Shown: positions 8,342 to 18,044, counted from the first letter of the stretch. The stretch: DNA of 49,029 nt from Roseibacillus sp. (GCA_002686085.1 NZAC01000030.1:1-49029); one strand, 5' to 3'. The notes: generated by a model from the sequence alone, not told the origin. Translations and numbers: made by a program.

Positions 8342-10017
8342 AATCATTCGGGTCAGGATTTCTGGCTACTACGGAGGCACCCCTCAGCCTGGGAACATGG
8401 CCCTATATCGTCCTTGCATTTTATCTGGTAGGGCTGCTCTCGCTCGGAGTGGTCAGCCTCCTCCGCAGCCGGCGCGCCACGAGCGCCGAAACGGATTACT
8501 ATCTCGCCGGTCGAGGCCAGGGCGTGATCGTGACTTCTCTCACCATCATGGCGACGTTCTTCTCAAGCTTCGCTATCCTTACTTTCCCAGGCTGGATATA
8601 CGAAGGAGGTATCGCACCTATGCTTTATGCTCTCAACCTTCCAGTTGCAGCCGTCGCAATCTACCTGCTTGGAAATCGTATTCGGAGGATTGGCCGGAAA
8701 CGTGGCTACATCACCCCTGCAGACATGGTGACCGACTACTACGGAGACTCTCCTGCTCTCCGTATCATAATCGCTCTTACCGGAGCTCTTTACGTTATTC
8801 CCTACGTCGTCATCCAGATCAAGGGAGGTGGCCTGCTCGCTGATGGCCTCTTTCAGGAAATCGAGCATGTCTCCATTTTTGGCTGGCAAGTTACAATGGA
8901 AGACGCCGGGGTGGCAGCCCTCTCCCTCGTTACTATGATCTATGTGATCATCGGCGGAATGCGGTCGGTCGCATGGACTGATGTCATGCAGGGAATTATT
9001 CTGCTGAGTGCCATGGTTCTGTCCGGGGTAGCCGTCATTTATGCTCTTGAGGGGCCGTCCAACTTCTTTGCCCGGGTTTCCGCGGAACTCGACGGGAGCC
9101 TCCTCACCGTTCCAGACCCGGGGGACACCAATCCCCACAACGTCTGGAAGATCCTCACGTTCTGCGCCTTTGCATCGTTAGCCAGCATTATCCAGCCTGC
9201 TCAGTGGATGCGTTTTTATGCCGCCCGCGACTCCAAAACCCTGCGTCGGGCAGCCATCGCTTTCTCCACAATTCTCCCCGTGTGCTTCATCTTTGGAGTC
9301 TTCCTCGTCGGCCTCGGCGGCCGGGTTCTCTACCAACCGGAAATGATTGATGGCGTAGTTCACCTCCCGGACGGATCAAAGACGGATCAGGTTCTAATTC
9401 ATGTTATTCAGGATTACTTCCCTGAAATGTTCGGCACCATCGGACTTGTCCTTGTCTCACTGATCCTCGTGGCGGTCATGGCAGCATCAATGTCTACTGC
9501 CGACTCAAACCTTCATGCCGTGAGCGCGATCGTGACTCGAGACCTTTATCACCCATATAGGAAAAAGTCCTCAGAACGGGAGCGGACTTGGATCGGCCGG
9601 CTGGTCATCATCATGGCTACTATTGCAGCTGCAACCATCACCTTTGCCGGCAAGGACCTGCGAGGACTTCTCGATACCATCACTGCTTTCTTCTTCCTCG
9701 CCATGGCCTTCTCAGCCCAGCTCGTTCCCATCACCTTCGACATGCTTTTCCTGCGCCGTGGGAGCCGGTGGGGCGCAATCGCAGGTCTCGCCGCTGGCCT
9801 GCTGACCGTCTGTCTCTTCCCGCCCCTCGGGCAGCTTTTACTTGGAGGCGAAGGCTGGGTCCTTAAGGGAACCACAACCCTCAAGGGTCTTCTTGATGTG
9901 GGCTTGTGCGGCATCATTGTGAATGTCGCGGTATTTATTCTGGTCAGCTTCTTCAGCCCCCGGCCGGAGAAGAGTCACCGGGAGGCATTTGCGCGCGACC
10001 TTAAGGAAGTATCGTAA
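8323..10017 (+). CDS. Sodium:solute symporter family transporter
   Basis: 564 residues from GTG 8323, hydrophobic throughout with about 13-14 predicted helices, in the inner membrane. SSS features: an N-terminal WPYIVLAFYLVGLLSLG helix; the ATSAETDYYLAGRG segment, a family hallmark before helix 2; IYVIIGGMRSVAWTDVMQG; and the STADSNLHAVSAIVTRDLY region near helix 9. These proteins drive uptake of a solute with sodium ions. The substrate is not readable, but the divergent enolase-superfamily gene and downstream methyltransferase hint at a sugar acid, betaine-like or other carboxylate. It overlaps the small membrane-protein gene and ends 60 bases before the MetE-like gene, so it is probably co-transcribed with both. 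Confidence 0.93.
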   Translation: MEGLRLESFGSGFLATTEAPLSLGTWPYIVLAFYLVGLLSLGVVSLLRSRRATSAETDYYLAGRGQGVIVTSLTIMATFFSSFAILTFPGWIYEGGIAPMLYALNLPVAAVAIYLLGNRIRRIGRKRGYITPADMVTDYYGDSPALRIIIALTGALYVIPYVVIQIKGGGLLADGLFQEIEHVSIFGWQVTMEDAGVAALSLVTMIYVIIGGMRSVAWTDVMQGIILLSAMVLSGVAVIYALEGPSNFFARVSAELDGSLLTVPDPGDTNPHNVWKILTFCAFASLASIIQPAQWMRFYAARDSKTLRRAAIAFSTILPVCFIFGVFLVGLGGRVLYQPEMIDGVVHLPDGSKTDQVLIHVIQDYFPEMFGTIGLVLVSLILVAVMAASMSTADSNLHAVSAIVTRDLYHPYRKKSSERERTWIGRLVIIMATIAAATITFAGKDLRGLLDTITAFFFLAMAFSAQLVPITFDMLFLRRGSRWGAIAGLAAGLLTVCLFPPLGQLLLGGEGWVLKGTTTLKGLLDVGLCGIIVNVAVFILVSFFSPRPEKSHREAFARDLKEVS

Positions 10018-10077
10018 CTTGCAAGTTCTTGCGGTCCGCTCAAGACTTACTCCTCAGGCAGAAATCCACTGGTCAAC

Positions 10078-11103
10078 ATGAACACTATCACTCCCCTGCC
10101 CGAGAATCCGGGCATCCTGACTACCACGGTAGGATCGTATCCCGTCCCCGACTGGTTGAGCGCGCTTCCATCTGAGCAAGCTGTCACCGATGCCACGAGG
10201 GTCATCTTTGACACTCAGCGACAGGCCGGGATCGACCTCCCCACAGATGGGGAGCTCTACCGCTTCGACATCAACCACCCTGACACCAACGGAATGATCG
10301 AGTATTTCGTTGCGCCGATGGGCGGCTGTGACACTTCCATTGGACGGAAGGACGCAGAGGCTTTCCGCTCCATGCACAGCATGGGTTTCCGGGCCAAACC
10401 AGCCGCTGTAGTCCGGGAGGCACTTCATGGAGGTGGCCTTAACCTGATCGAGGACTGCCAGCGAGCGGCCAGGGTTGCCGGTGGCCCATTCAAGTTCACC
10501 GTCACCAGCCCCTATATGCTGGCCCGTACTCTTTTGGACCAGCATTACCATGACTTTACGGCCCTGACTCTCGCCCTCGCGGACGTCATGGCCGAACAGG
10601 TTTCGGGGTGCCCGTGCTCCTGCCTGCAGGTAGATGAGGCCAATATTCCTGGTAATCCGTCGGACGGCCCACTTGCTGCCAAGGCTATTAACAAGGTTCT
10701 GGATGCATTCGAAGGACCTACTGCGGTCCACTTCTGCTTCGGCAACTACGGAGGACAGACCATTCAGGCCGGGGCGTGGCAGCCTCTCCTTGAGTTCCTG
10801 AACTCCCTGCACGCCGATCACCTCGTCCTGGAACTTGCCCATCGCCCCAAGGATGACCTCCAGGCTCTCAAGGACCTCAATCAGACGGTTGGCATTGGTT
10901 TGGGAGTGGTCGACATCAAGGTCAACGCAGTGGAAACCGCGGAAGATATCGCGCGATCGATCGAGGAGGCTGAAAAGGTGATCGGGGCCGGACGGGTCCA
11001 GTATATTCATCCCGATTGCGGGTTCTGGATGCTCAAGCGCTCGGTAGCTGATCGTAAGATCGCAGCCCTCGCAATGGGAAGAGATCTCTACCTTGGCAAG
11101 TAA
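10078..11103 (+). CDS. MetE-like (cobalamin-independent methionine synthase fold) methyltransferase
   Basis: 341 residues, matching only the catalytic C-terminal barrel of MetE, which is about 750 residues in full. Evidence: TTTVGSYPVPDWL near the N-terminus, GIDLPTDGELYR, and a complete zinc site H218-F-C220 (AVHFCFGNYGG), E252 (LVLELAH) and C314 (HPDCGFWML). The fold activates a thiol on zinc for methyl transfer. Core-only members include archaeal MetE and various corrinoid-independent transferases, so methyl donor and acceptor remain open. It follows the symporter and precedes the sulfatase by only 5 bases, so these genes are likely one operon. A link to methylated or sulfur-containing solutes is speculative. 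Confidence 0.85.
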   Translation: MNTITPLPENPGILTTTVGSYPVPDWLSALPSEQAVTDATRVIFDTQRQAGIDLPTDGELYRFDINHPDTNGMIEYFVAPMGGCDTSIGRKDAEAFRSMHSMGFRAKPAAVVREALHGGGLNLIEDCQRAARVAGGPFKFTVTSPYMLARTLLDQHYHDFTALTLALADVMAEQVSGCPCSCLQVDEANIPGNPSDGPLAAKAINKVLDAFEGPTAVHFCFGNYGGQTIQAGAWQPLLEFLNSLHADHLVLELAHRPKDDLQALKDLNQTVGIGLGVVDIKVNAVETAEDIARSIEEAEKVIGAGRVQYIHPDCGFWMLKRSVADRKIAALAMGRDLYLGK

Positions 11104-11108
11104 CTACC

Positions 11109-12512
11109 ATGCGCGTCTTGCTTCTTATTCTCGCCTACGGCCTCGCCCTGTCCTCAGGCGTCATCGCGAAGCATTCCGGGAAAGAGCCCAAGCCCAACTT
11201 CCTCTTTCTCCTGGTTGACGACCTCGGCTGGGCTGATCTTGCCTGTTATGGGTCAACCTTTCACGAAACCCCACACCTTGACCGCCTGGCCAGAGAGGGC
11301 GTTCGTTTCACCGATGCCTACACGGCAGCATCAATATGCTCACCAACCCGGGCCTCCCTCATGACCGGCAAGCATCCGGTCAGGGTCAACATCACTGATT
11401 GGATTCCCGGGAGCAGCGGAAAGGGTCGTAAATTAAAAACCCCTTCGGACGATCACCATCTCTCCCTGGAAGAGGTCACAATCGCCGAAGCCTTGAAAGA
11501 GGGGGGATACTCTACTTTCTATACCGGCAAATGGCATCTGGGAGGCACCCAGTTCAGCCCCGACAAGCAGGGATTCGAGAGGTATTACGATCCCCACGAG
11601 AATCCCTCCAAGGGTTCTCCGGGGAATGGCACTACCACTGGCAGGAAACACGGCACGATTGACCTCACCCGTGAGACAAAAAAGTTCATCACCGAAAGCA
11701 AGAATGCGCCGTTCCTTGCCTTCCTCTCTTATTACGACATCCACACCCCAATCATTCCAGAGAACAAATATCATGCCCATTACCGGGATAAAGCCGCACG
11801 GCTCGGCCCCTCTCCAATAGCAATCAGGGAGCATGATGGCCGGAGCCGGCCTCGTCAGGACAACGCGGCCCTCGCGACCATGGTCCAGTCTGTCGATGAT
11901 TCGGTCGGGGCGCTTGTTACGCACCTGGCTTCGCAGGGCATTCTGGAAAACACGTATATTTTCTTCTTCTCGGACAATGGCGGTCTCGCCACCAAGCAAG
12001 GTGTAGGCCCGGGATGTAACCTCCCATTGCGCGCCAGCAAAGGATGGCTTTACGAGGGAGGAATCCGTGTTCCTTTGATTGTACGAATGCCAAACCGGAG
12101 AAGTGCAGGACTGCAACTCAGCACTCCTGTGCTTAGCACCGATATTTATCCCACTCTTCTCTCACTTGCCGGTCTTCCCCTCCGCCCAGAACAGCACATG
12201 GACGGCCAGAGTTTTGTCGGTCTTATGAATGGAAATCTTAAGGACGGTGAACCCCGTTCACTTTACTGGCATTACCCCCACTACCACGGATCCATGTGGA
12301 CACCAGGGGCCGCCATACGAAAGGGCGACTGGAAGCTCATCCAGTTCTACCACTTCGACAAGCTTGAGCTTTACAATCTTCGGGAGGACCTTGGGGAATC
12401 GAAAGACCTATCAGCGGCTCGCCCTGAGGTCACGCAAACCCTGCTCGCAGACCTACTGAAATGGCAGGAGAGACTTGGCGCCTCCATACCCACTATCAGA
12501 GAGGTAGAGTGA
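11109..12512 (+). CDS. Secreted S1-family sulfatase
   Basis: 467 residues with a signal peptide (MRVLLLILAYGLALSSGVIA). Sulfatase type I hallmarks are present: metal ligands D37-D38 in LLVDDLGW; the formylglycine motif C77-S-P-T-R with the following SLMTG; YTGKWHLGG; and FFSDNGG for the remaining metal and sulfate contacts. C77 must be oxidised to formylglycine by a maturation enzyme, and none is encoded in this window. The enzyme probably removes sulfate esters in the periplasm or outside the cell. It starts 5 bases after the MetE-like stop and ends one base before the opposing gene. Confidence 0.95.
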   Translation: MRVLLLILAYGLALSSGVIAKHSGKEPKPNFLFLLVDDLGWADLACYGSTFHETPHLDRLAREGVRFTDAYTAASICSPTRASLMTGKHPVRVNITDWIPGSSGKGRKLKTPSDDHHLSLEEVTIAEALKEGGYSTFYTGKWHLGGTQFSPDKQGFERYYDPHENPSKGSPGNGTTTGRKHGTIDLTRETKKFITESKNAPFLAFLSYYDIHTPIIPENKYHAHYRDKAARLGPSPIAIREHDGRSRPRQDNAALATMVQSVDDSVGALVTHLASQGILENTYIFFFSDNGGLATKQGVGPGCNLPLRASKGWLYEGGIRVPLIVRMPNRRSAGLQLSTPVLSTDIYPTLLSLAGLPLRPEQHMDGQSFVGLMNGNLKDGEPRSLYWHYPHYHGSMWTPGAAIRKGDWKLIQFYHFDKLELYNLREDLGESKDLSAARPEVTQTLLADLLKWQERLGASIPTIREVE

Positions 12513-12513
12513 T

Positions 12514-14208
12514 CTACTGGGAATCTTCGTAGACGCGCAGGAAGAGTTGCTGCTCGTTAACCAGGCCGGGAGGCACCCGTACCGTGATAGGTGACTCGGT
12601 AATGCCTGCCGCCAAAACTTCAGGCAAAATGTTCACCTGTGGGGTGATCGCAGCAAGATCAGTTGCCGTTCCGAGCTCAATGAGGAACGGCCCGGGAATC
12701 GTTGCTTCCCATGCCACGGTAAACTCGTTCCGCTCCTGGTCATAGCTGATACCGGTAATTTGAATCGGGGACGTGCCGCCACCGCCGCCTCCACCGCCAC
12801 CGCCACCGCCACCGCCGACGGGGCTCCCGACCTCAAGCCGATACCAGTCAAAGCCACCAGCAGAAAGGGCTCCGGTCTCCAGACCATTTGGGTGAGTAAG
12901 CGTGTAGGAGCCACCCGGGCCTCCGAGGTCTACCACTCCGAAGTCCACAGGATCAAACTGCGTGTTGTAGGAACCTACCGCCAAAAAGTAAAAGCCCTCC
13001 GCTAGTCCCGTCGGAAAATCCAACTGACTCTGGAGAACCCCTGCAGCATCGTCGTTGTTACTCACAAGGTTTCCGTCCGCATCATAGAGACCTAGCTCCG
13101 TATCAATGGTCGTTCCTGTAAAAGTGTTCAATTCAAACGGGGCGAACGCATCCGCTACTTTGCCGATGTCCTGAAAAGTCGACGGCCCGCTGTCCACAAT
13201 TTGAAACGTGAACCAGACCGTTTCGGAAACCTCTTCCCCCGGCGATGTCCTCGTGATCTCCGTTGCAAGACCCCCGATCGCATCAGGATCGCTGACGTTC
13301 GCCGTATGGTTAAAGACGACGCTTCCGGTAGCGCCTCCGACTCCGGTCACAGGCCCAGCTTCAAAGGTGGCGCCAGCTCCGGCAACTACCGCTATGTAAC
13401 TTCCACCGGCAAGGCCATCAGGGAAGGCAATCCTACTCTGGGTCCCATCCCCAAGTCCGCCATCTTCAGGATCGTTATCATTCTCCTGAATCAGCTCTCC
13501 CGTATCGCTGGAGAAAATCGCAAGCTGGGTGTCGTAATCTGACCCAAAGGTATCAAAGCTGAGAGGAGTCAACGGTGTCCCGAGAACTCCCAACTCAACG
13601 CTCACCTCATCCGGGAAGAGGGCAGGAAGCACTTCGATATCCATCGAGAATGTTGAGTCCTGATCAATCGGAGTCGTGTCGGGACCGTTGTAGGATTCCA
13701 CGACGAAATAGTAAGTTCCCGGTCGGAGGGTGACGGTTTCGGTTGCAGGATCTACCCCATCCATAAAGGCATACCAAATCCCTTCAGTTGCTACGTTTTT
13801 CCCAGGCACGAGGTCAGGATCGGTAGTGAGACCCTCCAACAGGAAGAAATCAGGGTCACCCTCGGCATCACTGAGATTGGGAATAAAATTGACGACTGAA
13901 GGGGCGTCGAGAGTGATCTGATGAACCAGTTCATTGCCCCAGCTCAGGGTCTCATTGATATTGAAGACAACCAGCGCATTCTCCGAACCCCTGATGTTAT
14001 CGGCGTTGTTGTTTCCCCCAATGGTAATTTTTTCTTCCGGATTCAGAGGATCATCTGTGATAAACTCTGCGGTTGTACCAGAAATGGTCGTGATCCCCTC
14101 GGGAAGTGTTCCAAGGTCTAGATCGACCTCGTAATCGGCTTGGGTCGGGAGCGTGGGGACGATCAGCGCCGCCAGGAGCGCCGCCGAAGTTCTAGGGGAA
14201 ACATTCAT
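12514..14208 (-). CDS. Secreted DVUA0089-like protein with poly-Gly linker
   Basis: Start at ATG 14208 (MNVSPRTSAALLAALIVPTLPTQA), a good signal peptide; an in-frame TTG at 14214 is also possible. 564 residues. After an N-terminal region about 25-190 come two related beta domains with the pattern LYD/SSDTGELIQENDND ... LAGGSYIAVV and LYDADGNLVSNNDDA ... LAEGFYFLAV. These resemble DVUA0089-family/pre-peptidase C-terminal modules. A run of 14 glycines links to a C-terminal beta domain ending QLFLRVYEDS, similar to the tails of the giant proteins in this window. No catalytic motif is seen. Probably a surface-exposed or extracellular protein; function unknown. Confidence 0.8.
   Translation of the reverse strand: MNVSPRTSAALLAALIVPTLPTQADYEVDLDLGTLPEGITTISGTTAEFITDDPLNPEEKITIGGNNNADNIRGSENALVVFNINETLSWGNELVHQITLDAPSVVNFIPNLSDAEGDPDFFLLEGLTTDPDLVPGKNVATEGIWYAFMDGVDPATETVTLRPGTYYFVVESYNGPDTTPIDQDSTFSMDIEVLPALFPDEVSVELGVLGTPLTPLSFDTFGSDYDTQLAIFSSDTGELIQENDNDPEDGGLGDGTQSRIAFPDGLAGGSYIAVVAGAGATFEAGPVTGVGGATGSVVFNHTANVSDPDAIGGLATEITRTSPGEEVSETVWFTFQIVDSGPSTFQDIGKVADAFAPFELNTFTGTTIDTELGLYDADGNLVSNNDDAAGVLQSQLDFPTGLAEGFYFLAVGSYNTQFDPVDFGVVDLGGPGGSYTLTHPNGLETGALSAGGFDWYRLEVGSPVGGGGGGGGGGGGGGTSPIQITGISYDQERNEFTVAWEATIPGPFLIELGTATDLAAITPQVNILPEVLAAGITESPITVRVPPGLVNEQQLFLRVYEDSQ
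12775..12816 (-). repeat. GGN codon run encoding 14 consecutive glycines
   Basis: On the plus strand this is a mixed GCC/ACC/TCC codon run, that is GGC/GGT/GGA glycine codons in the gene. It forms a flexible linker between the second beta domain and the C-terminal module. The alternating GGC/GGT pattern could be prone to length change. Confidence 0.9.
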
Positions 14209-14340
14209 GATCAATACTTTTGGTGGAGCAGAATTAGTTCCAACTTGTCCCCGCCTTACCGATCAAGCAAGGAGACTTTTATCCATAGTGCTTAACTATC
14301 TTGTTATTATGATAGATTACAATAGCGGAAGAAAGAGCGT
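14209..14340 (-). promoter_or_regulatory. AT-rich spacer, possible promoter of the DVUA0089-like gene
   Basis: This 132-base gap separates two minus-strand genes. Positions about 14290-14325 are markedly AT-rich compared with their surroundings and contain a CTATC/GATAG dyad. A promoter here is plausible, but no convincing -35/-10 pair can be fixed. Confidence 0.3.
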
Positions 14341-17300
14341 CTACTTCCCAATATTGTGAACAGAATTGTGGATTTCCCGCACTACCTCTGCTCCCCCCTC
14401 CCCTCTTGTTTTGCAGCGGATTGACATTCCCCACGTAGGCATCAGGTCAGGAACCTCCAGAGTTACGACCCGGCCGTCATCACTCAGCGCCACCCCCGTA
14501 ACCTGCCAGCGCCGTTGGTTGTAATGCCGGGAACCATAATTCCTGGTCCGCTTAAGATCCCAGGCCTCAATCTGCCAATTTCCGGCCTTCTCTGTGGACT
14601 CCCGATCAAGAGGCTCGCTGAATGACACCCGCACCTGGCGTGGGGCGGTTTCGAGACCAACAGGAGCATAGGCAGGTTTTCCAGTTGCCCGCACCCGGTA
14701 AAATCCTCCCGGCTGCTGCTGACTACCAGCCCACGCAAACATCCCGCACGCGTACAATTGACCATCCCCTGAATGAAAACGCCCCCGCATTACACCCGTC
14801 GGTAATTTTTCAAACGGCAGCTGGCACATCCCCCCCTGAACCTGGCCATCGACTTTCTCGTGAGGAACGACATAAATTTTACCATAACCATAGGAGAGGT
14901 TAAGAAGAGAGCCACGCAGAGACTTCCAGGCAGAATCTTCTGGCACCCAGAGTAATTCTGCCGGTGAACGGTCAAACTGATTTGTGATCCAGCACAGAGG
15001 CGGAGTCATCGCCGAGTCGGAGGAATCGGTGATTCCATGGTAGCCGAACATATTTCCGTAGAAATCTTCTTCTCCTGTTCCTTTAACCCAGTTGATCCGG
15101 TTCTTGGGATTCCAGTGGCCTTCCTGGTCGGTTACAATAAAGCTTCCATCCGGGTTCAGGCAAACCCCGTTGGCTGCCCGGAATCCCGTTGCGAGGATAT
15201 CCGTACGGCTGCCGTCTTTCTTCACTCTGAGCAAGGTTCCATGGTGGGGCACCACTGCGGTAAGAGCATGGCGCGCCGACTTGGCGTAGTAAAAGTTCCC
15301 CTCATCGTCGGTCTGGAGACCCATCGCGAACTCATGGAAATGCTCCGTAACCTGATGGTCATTGTTGAAAACCTCAATGTAGTCCGTCTCTCGGTCTCCA
15401 TTTTCATCATGAAGAAGAGCGATCATGTCCCTGCATCCGACGTAGATCTTTCCTTCCACTATTCGTAAGCCCAGCGGTTGAAAGAGCCCCGAGCAAATTC
15501 GCTGCCACTGGAGCACTCCTTCGCTTTGGTCGATACCATCAACAATCCAGACATCTCCATTCCAGGTGCAAATCGCGGCACTCTTACCACCCGCGAAAAA
15601 ATCGAATCCTGAGGTTCTCATCCACGACTGCCACGGATTCTCAGAGGGCGGAGGCGTTGGCAACACGTCGATCGCGAAAGGGCCCTCCTCCTCACCCGGG
15701 ACGATAGTAGTCACGAGTCGCCCGGGGAACCTCCGTCCCGGTTCAGGTTCAAATCGCTCAACGTCCCCCGGCTCCGCAGCTTCCACCGTAACGTTCTCTC
15801 TTATGACGATCCGGTAAATCTTCGATTTCTCGTGCGGCGGAAAGGTATGCTCTGTAGCCGCATCGAGCTTCATTCGGAGAGATTCCTTTCCAGCGCCCAC
15901 CCTCATAATTCGCACAAACGCCCCAGTTCCAGCATTCCACCGGGGTAGTTCCTGAACCTCTCTTTGCCCCACCGTGTAGGAAACGACAACATCATCCCCT
16001 GCGTATCGCAGCCCACGAAACCTTACCCAATCTCCCGGCAGGGGCCCGTAAGGCTTGTTGTCCCGGCCACTGATGCGCAGGTCCTTATAGTCTCCGGTTT
16101 CAGGGTTTGCCCACATCGGGAGATTGGGAAATACAAACTTTTTCTCCCCGGCAATACTCGTATGGGTTCCATGGGAACCATCAAAAGCGATGCCCCGCCA
16201 ATCGACAAACCGATCCCCCGTCCAAGCAGCTGCCAGTCGCATCGTGTCGTGATCATAGAGCATCCACGCCTTTCCCGCAGCAACACCACCAGTACCATCA
16301 TCTACCCGGATCGTAATTCCCTTCTGGGCAATATTGCCCCCCTCAACCTGCATGGTCCAAAACAGGGCATTACTGTAATCTTGGAGAACGTATTGCGGGG
16401 CCCTCTTCGGCTCCTGCCGTTCCTCCACAGTAGTCATCCCACGAGGCAGGAGCGCGAGGTATTGCTCGTCGATTTTGGAAAGCTGACTCTCATTGGCATC
16501 CTTCAGGAAGGCCTCCCTTATGTAGTGGATGATGTCGTATTTCTGCGCGGTACTGTACTGCGGCTGGGGAACCATGAGGCCATAACCCCGCTCAAGGGTC
16601 TGGAACATCCGGTAGGGGTCCTTCCCGTTGCGAAATTGTCCCTTGTGGAAACGCATCGCTGTCGGAAGAGACCCCTCCTTCTCCAGATTTCCATGGCAGG
16701 TCACACACAGCTGGCCGTAAATCTGGCGACCCCGGGCAAGGCTGCCCTCATCCCAACTACGGACAAGGGCCGCATGATCCGCTTTTTCCAGCGGCTGTAT
16801 GCGTGCCCCATTGAGGCGAAATCCTGATCCCGCTGTCAGCTGAACCCTTGTTCCATATCCGGACAGGGCGCCATATTTGACCTCTGTCAGCTGCCTCTTC
16901 TCCGCTTCAGGAGCCGGCTCCGTTCCAGGCTTCCAGTTGTAATCTGGTGTGTTAACGGTGTCTTCCTTTCCCCCTGAAAGCGCTTTCACCTCAGCGAGGC
17001 TCAGAGCCCTCTTCCACCAGCGAACATTGGAGATCTCCCCGTTCCAAGTCCCTCCAAAATCGGAGGCCCCTGCCCCAATCTTGAAACGGTGACCGTCTAC
17101 ATCCGGGCTTATAAATTCCCGCTTTGCTGCCTCGAGACGACCATCCAAGAACATGCGGGCGGTCTTGCCGTCCATTTGCAGAACCGCCACGTGGGCCTTG
17201 CCGTCATTGACTCTCTTGTCTCCCTCAATGTCACCCAACCATCCGACATCGTAAACGAGTTTTCCGTCCCGGATGAACAGCATCTTGCCATCTTTCACCC

Positions 17301-17862
17301 AAGCACCTGCAGCGGGAGCCTTTGCTACAAGGGGCCCCTCTCCTTTGGTCTTGAACTTCACCATCACCGTGAAATCACGATCAAATCTGAACACCTCCGA
17401 GGAATCCTTCGCATCAGCCAGAATTGCATCGGATTCCGACGCACCCTCTGGCGCTGACCCCGCTAATTCCTCTCCTGACCCGATCAGCTTGCTCTCATGC
17501 CAGACCCGGACCCGAGCCGCCCGCCCGATGGCATGCTCATAAGCGAGCTCGACCCGGCGCCCCTCACCCGCAGGCAGATTCACCACATGATTCCCAAAGA
17601 CAACAACCTTGGCGCCCGAGGACTCCGCAGCATCGTAGTTAAGAAGAAGTCTGAAGTTGGAATACAGACGGTCACTTTCCAGTTCGCAGGGCCCTTCCGT
17701 AACAGGGAACATATTTTCGAAAGTCTGTCCCAAGGGAAGAGAGGTTGTGGGACTGGGTGCCTGCCCCGGCACAGATCCTGCCTGAAACAGTATTGCAACC
17801 AGAACGAGGGAGAGGGATTTCAGAAGATAATTCAAAATTGATGGGTAATTGTTACCTGCCAC
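14341..17862 (-). CDS. Secreted LamG / cytochrome c / DUF6797-like / beta-propeller fusion
   Basis: 1173 residues from a GTG at 17862, directly preceded by an in-frame stop; the hydrophobic signal spans about 12-34. Order: short N-terminal beta region about 48-135; LamG/concanavalin-A-like domain about 152-296 (FTVMVKFKTKGEGPLVAK ... ARMFLDGRLE); class I cytochrome c about 371-453 with C386-V-T-C389-H390 and likely axial M430 (YGLMVP); a domain of the DUF6797 type about 491-648; and a sugar-dehydrogenase-like propeller about 741-1055 (GLRIVEGKIYVGCRDMIALLHDENGD ... FRAANGVCLNPDGSFIVTD). Such fusions are typical of the PVC group. Likely a periplasmic or outer-membrane redox protein acting on a carbohydrate, passing electrons through the heme; substrate unknown. 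Divergent from giant gene 2. Confidence 0.9.
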   Translation of the reverse strand: MAGNNYPSILNYLLKSLSLVLVAILFQAGSVPGQAPSPTTSLPLGQTFENMFPVTEGPCELESDRLYSNFRLLLNYDAAESSGAKVVVFGNHVVNLPAGEGRRVELAYEHAIGRAARVRVWHESKLIGSGEELAGSAPEGASESDAILADAKDSSEVFRFDRDFTVMVKFKTKGEGPLVAKAPAAGAWVKDGKMLFIRDGKLVYDVGWLGDIEGDKRVNDGKAHVAVLQMDGKTARMFLDGRLEAAKREFISPDVDGHRFKIGAGASDFGGTWNGEISNVRWWKRALSLAEVKALSGGKEDTVNTPDYNWKPGTEPAPEAEKRQLTEVKYGALSGYGTRVQLTAGSGFRLNGARIQPLEKADHAALVRSWDEGSLARGRQIYGQLCVTCHGNLEKEGSLPTAMRFHKGQFRNGKDPYRMFQTLERGYGLMVPQPQYSTAQKYDIIHYIREAFLKDANESQLSKIDEQYLALLPRGMTTVEERQEPKRAPQYVLQDYSNALFWTMQVEGGNIAQKGITIRVDDGTGGVAAGKAWMLYDHDTMRLAAAWTGDRFVDWRGIAFDGSHGTHTSIAGEKKFVFPNLPMWANPETGDYKDLRISGRDNKPYGPLPGDWVRFRGLRYAGDDVVVSYTVGQREVQELPRWNAGTGAFVRIMRVGAGKESLRMKLDAATEHTFPPHEKSKIYRIVIRENVTVEAAEPGDVERFEPEPGRRFPGRLVTTIVPGEEEGPFAIDVLPTPPPSENPWQSWMRTSGFDFFAGGKSAAICTWNGDVWIVDGIDQSEGVLQWQRICSGLFQPLGLRIVEGKIYVGCRDMIALLHDENGDRETDYIEVFNNDHQVTEHFHEFAMGLQTDDEGNFYYAKSARHALTAVVPHHGTLLRVKKDGSRTDILATGFRAANGVCLNPDGSFIVTDQEGHWNPKNRINWVKGTGEEDFYGNMFGYHGITDSSDSAMTPPLCWITNQFDRSPAELLWVPEDSAWKSLRGSLLNLSYGYGKIYVVPHEKVDGQVQGGMCQLPFEKLPTGVMRGRFHSGDGQLYACGMFAWAGSQQQPGGFYRVRATGKPAYAPVGLETAPRQVRVSFSEPLDRESTEKAGNWQIEAWDLKRTRNYGSRHYNQRRWQVTGVALSDDGRVVTLEVPDLMPTWGMSIRCKTRGEGGAEVVREIHNSVHNIGK

Positions 17863-18044
17863 TTAACCGAGATAGCCCGCGGCGCCAATGCGATTTCCGA
17901 GGTGTCGTATTCACATTCAAGTGACCCACATCTCTTCTCTTGGTCCGGGGGGATGTTTCCTTCTTTCGCACGCCGACAAAATGAACCTCCCTTAGACCAT
18001 TTTTCCTTAAAATAGGCCTTCACCACGGGCAACTTGGACGCGGT

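Noticed and set aside
10054..11010. Minus-strand open frame of 318 codons
   Set aside because: Antisense to the MetE-like gene with its intact zinc site; codon-shadow.
12775..12816. Possible microsatellite or CRISPR-like repeat
   Set aside because: It is simply a glycine codon run within a coding sequence; no spacers or repeat units of CRISPR size.
15964..16827. Plus-strand open frame of 287 codons
   Set aside because: Antisense to the cytochrome c region of the fusion protein; no recognisable features.
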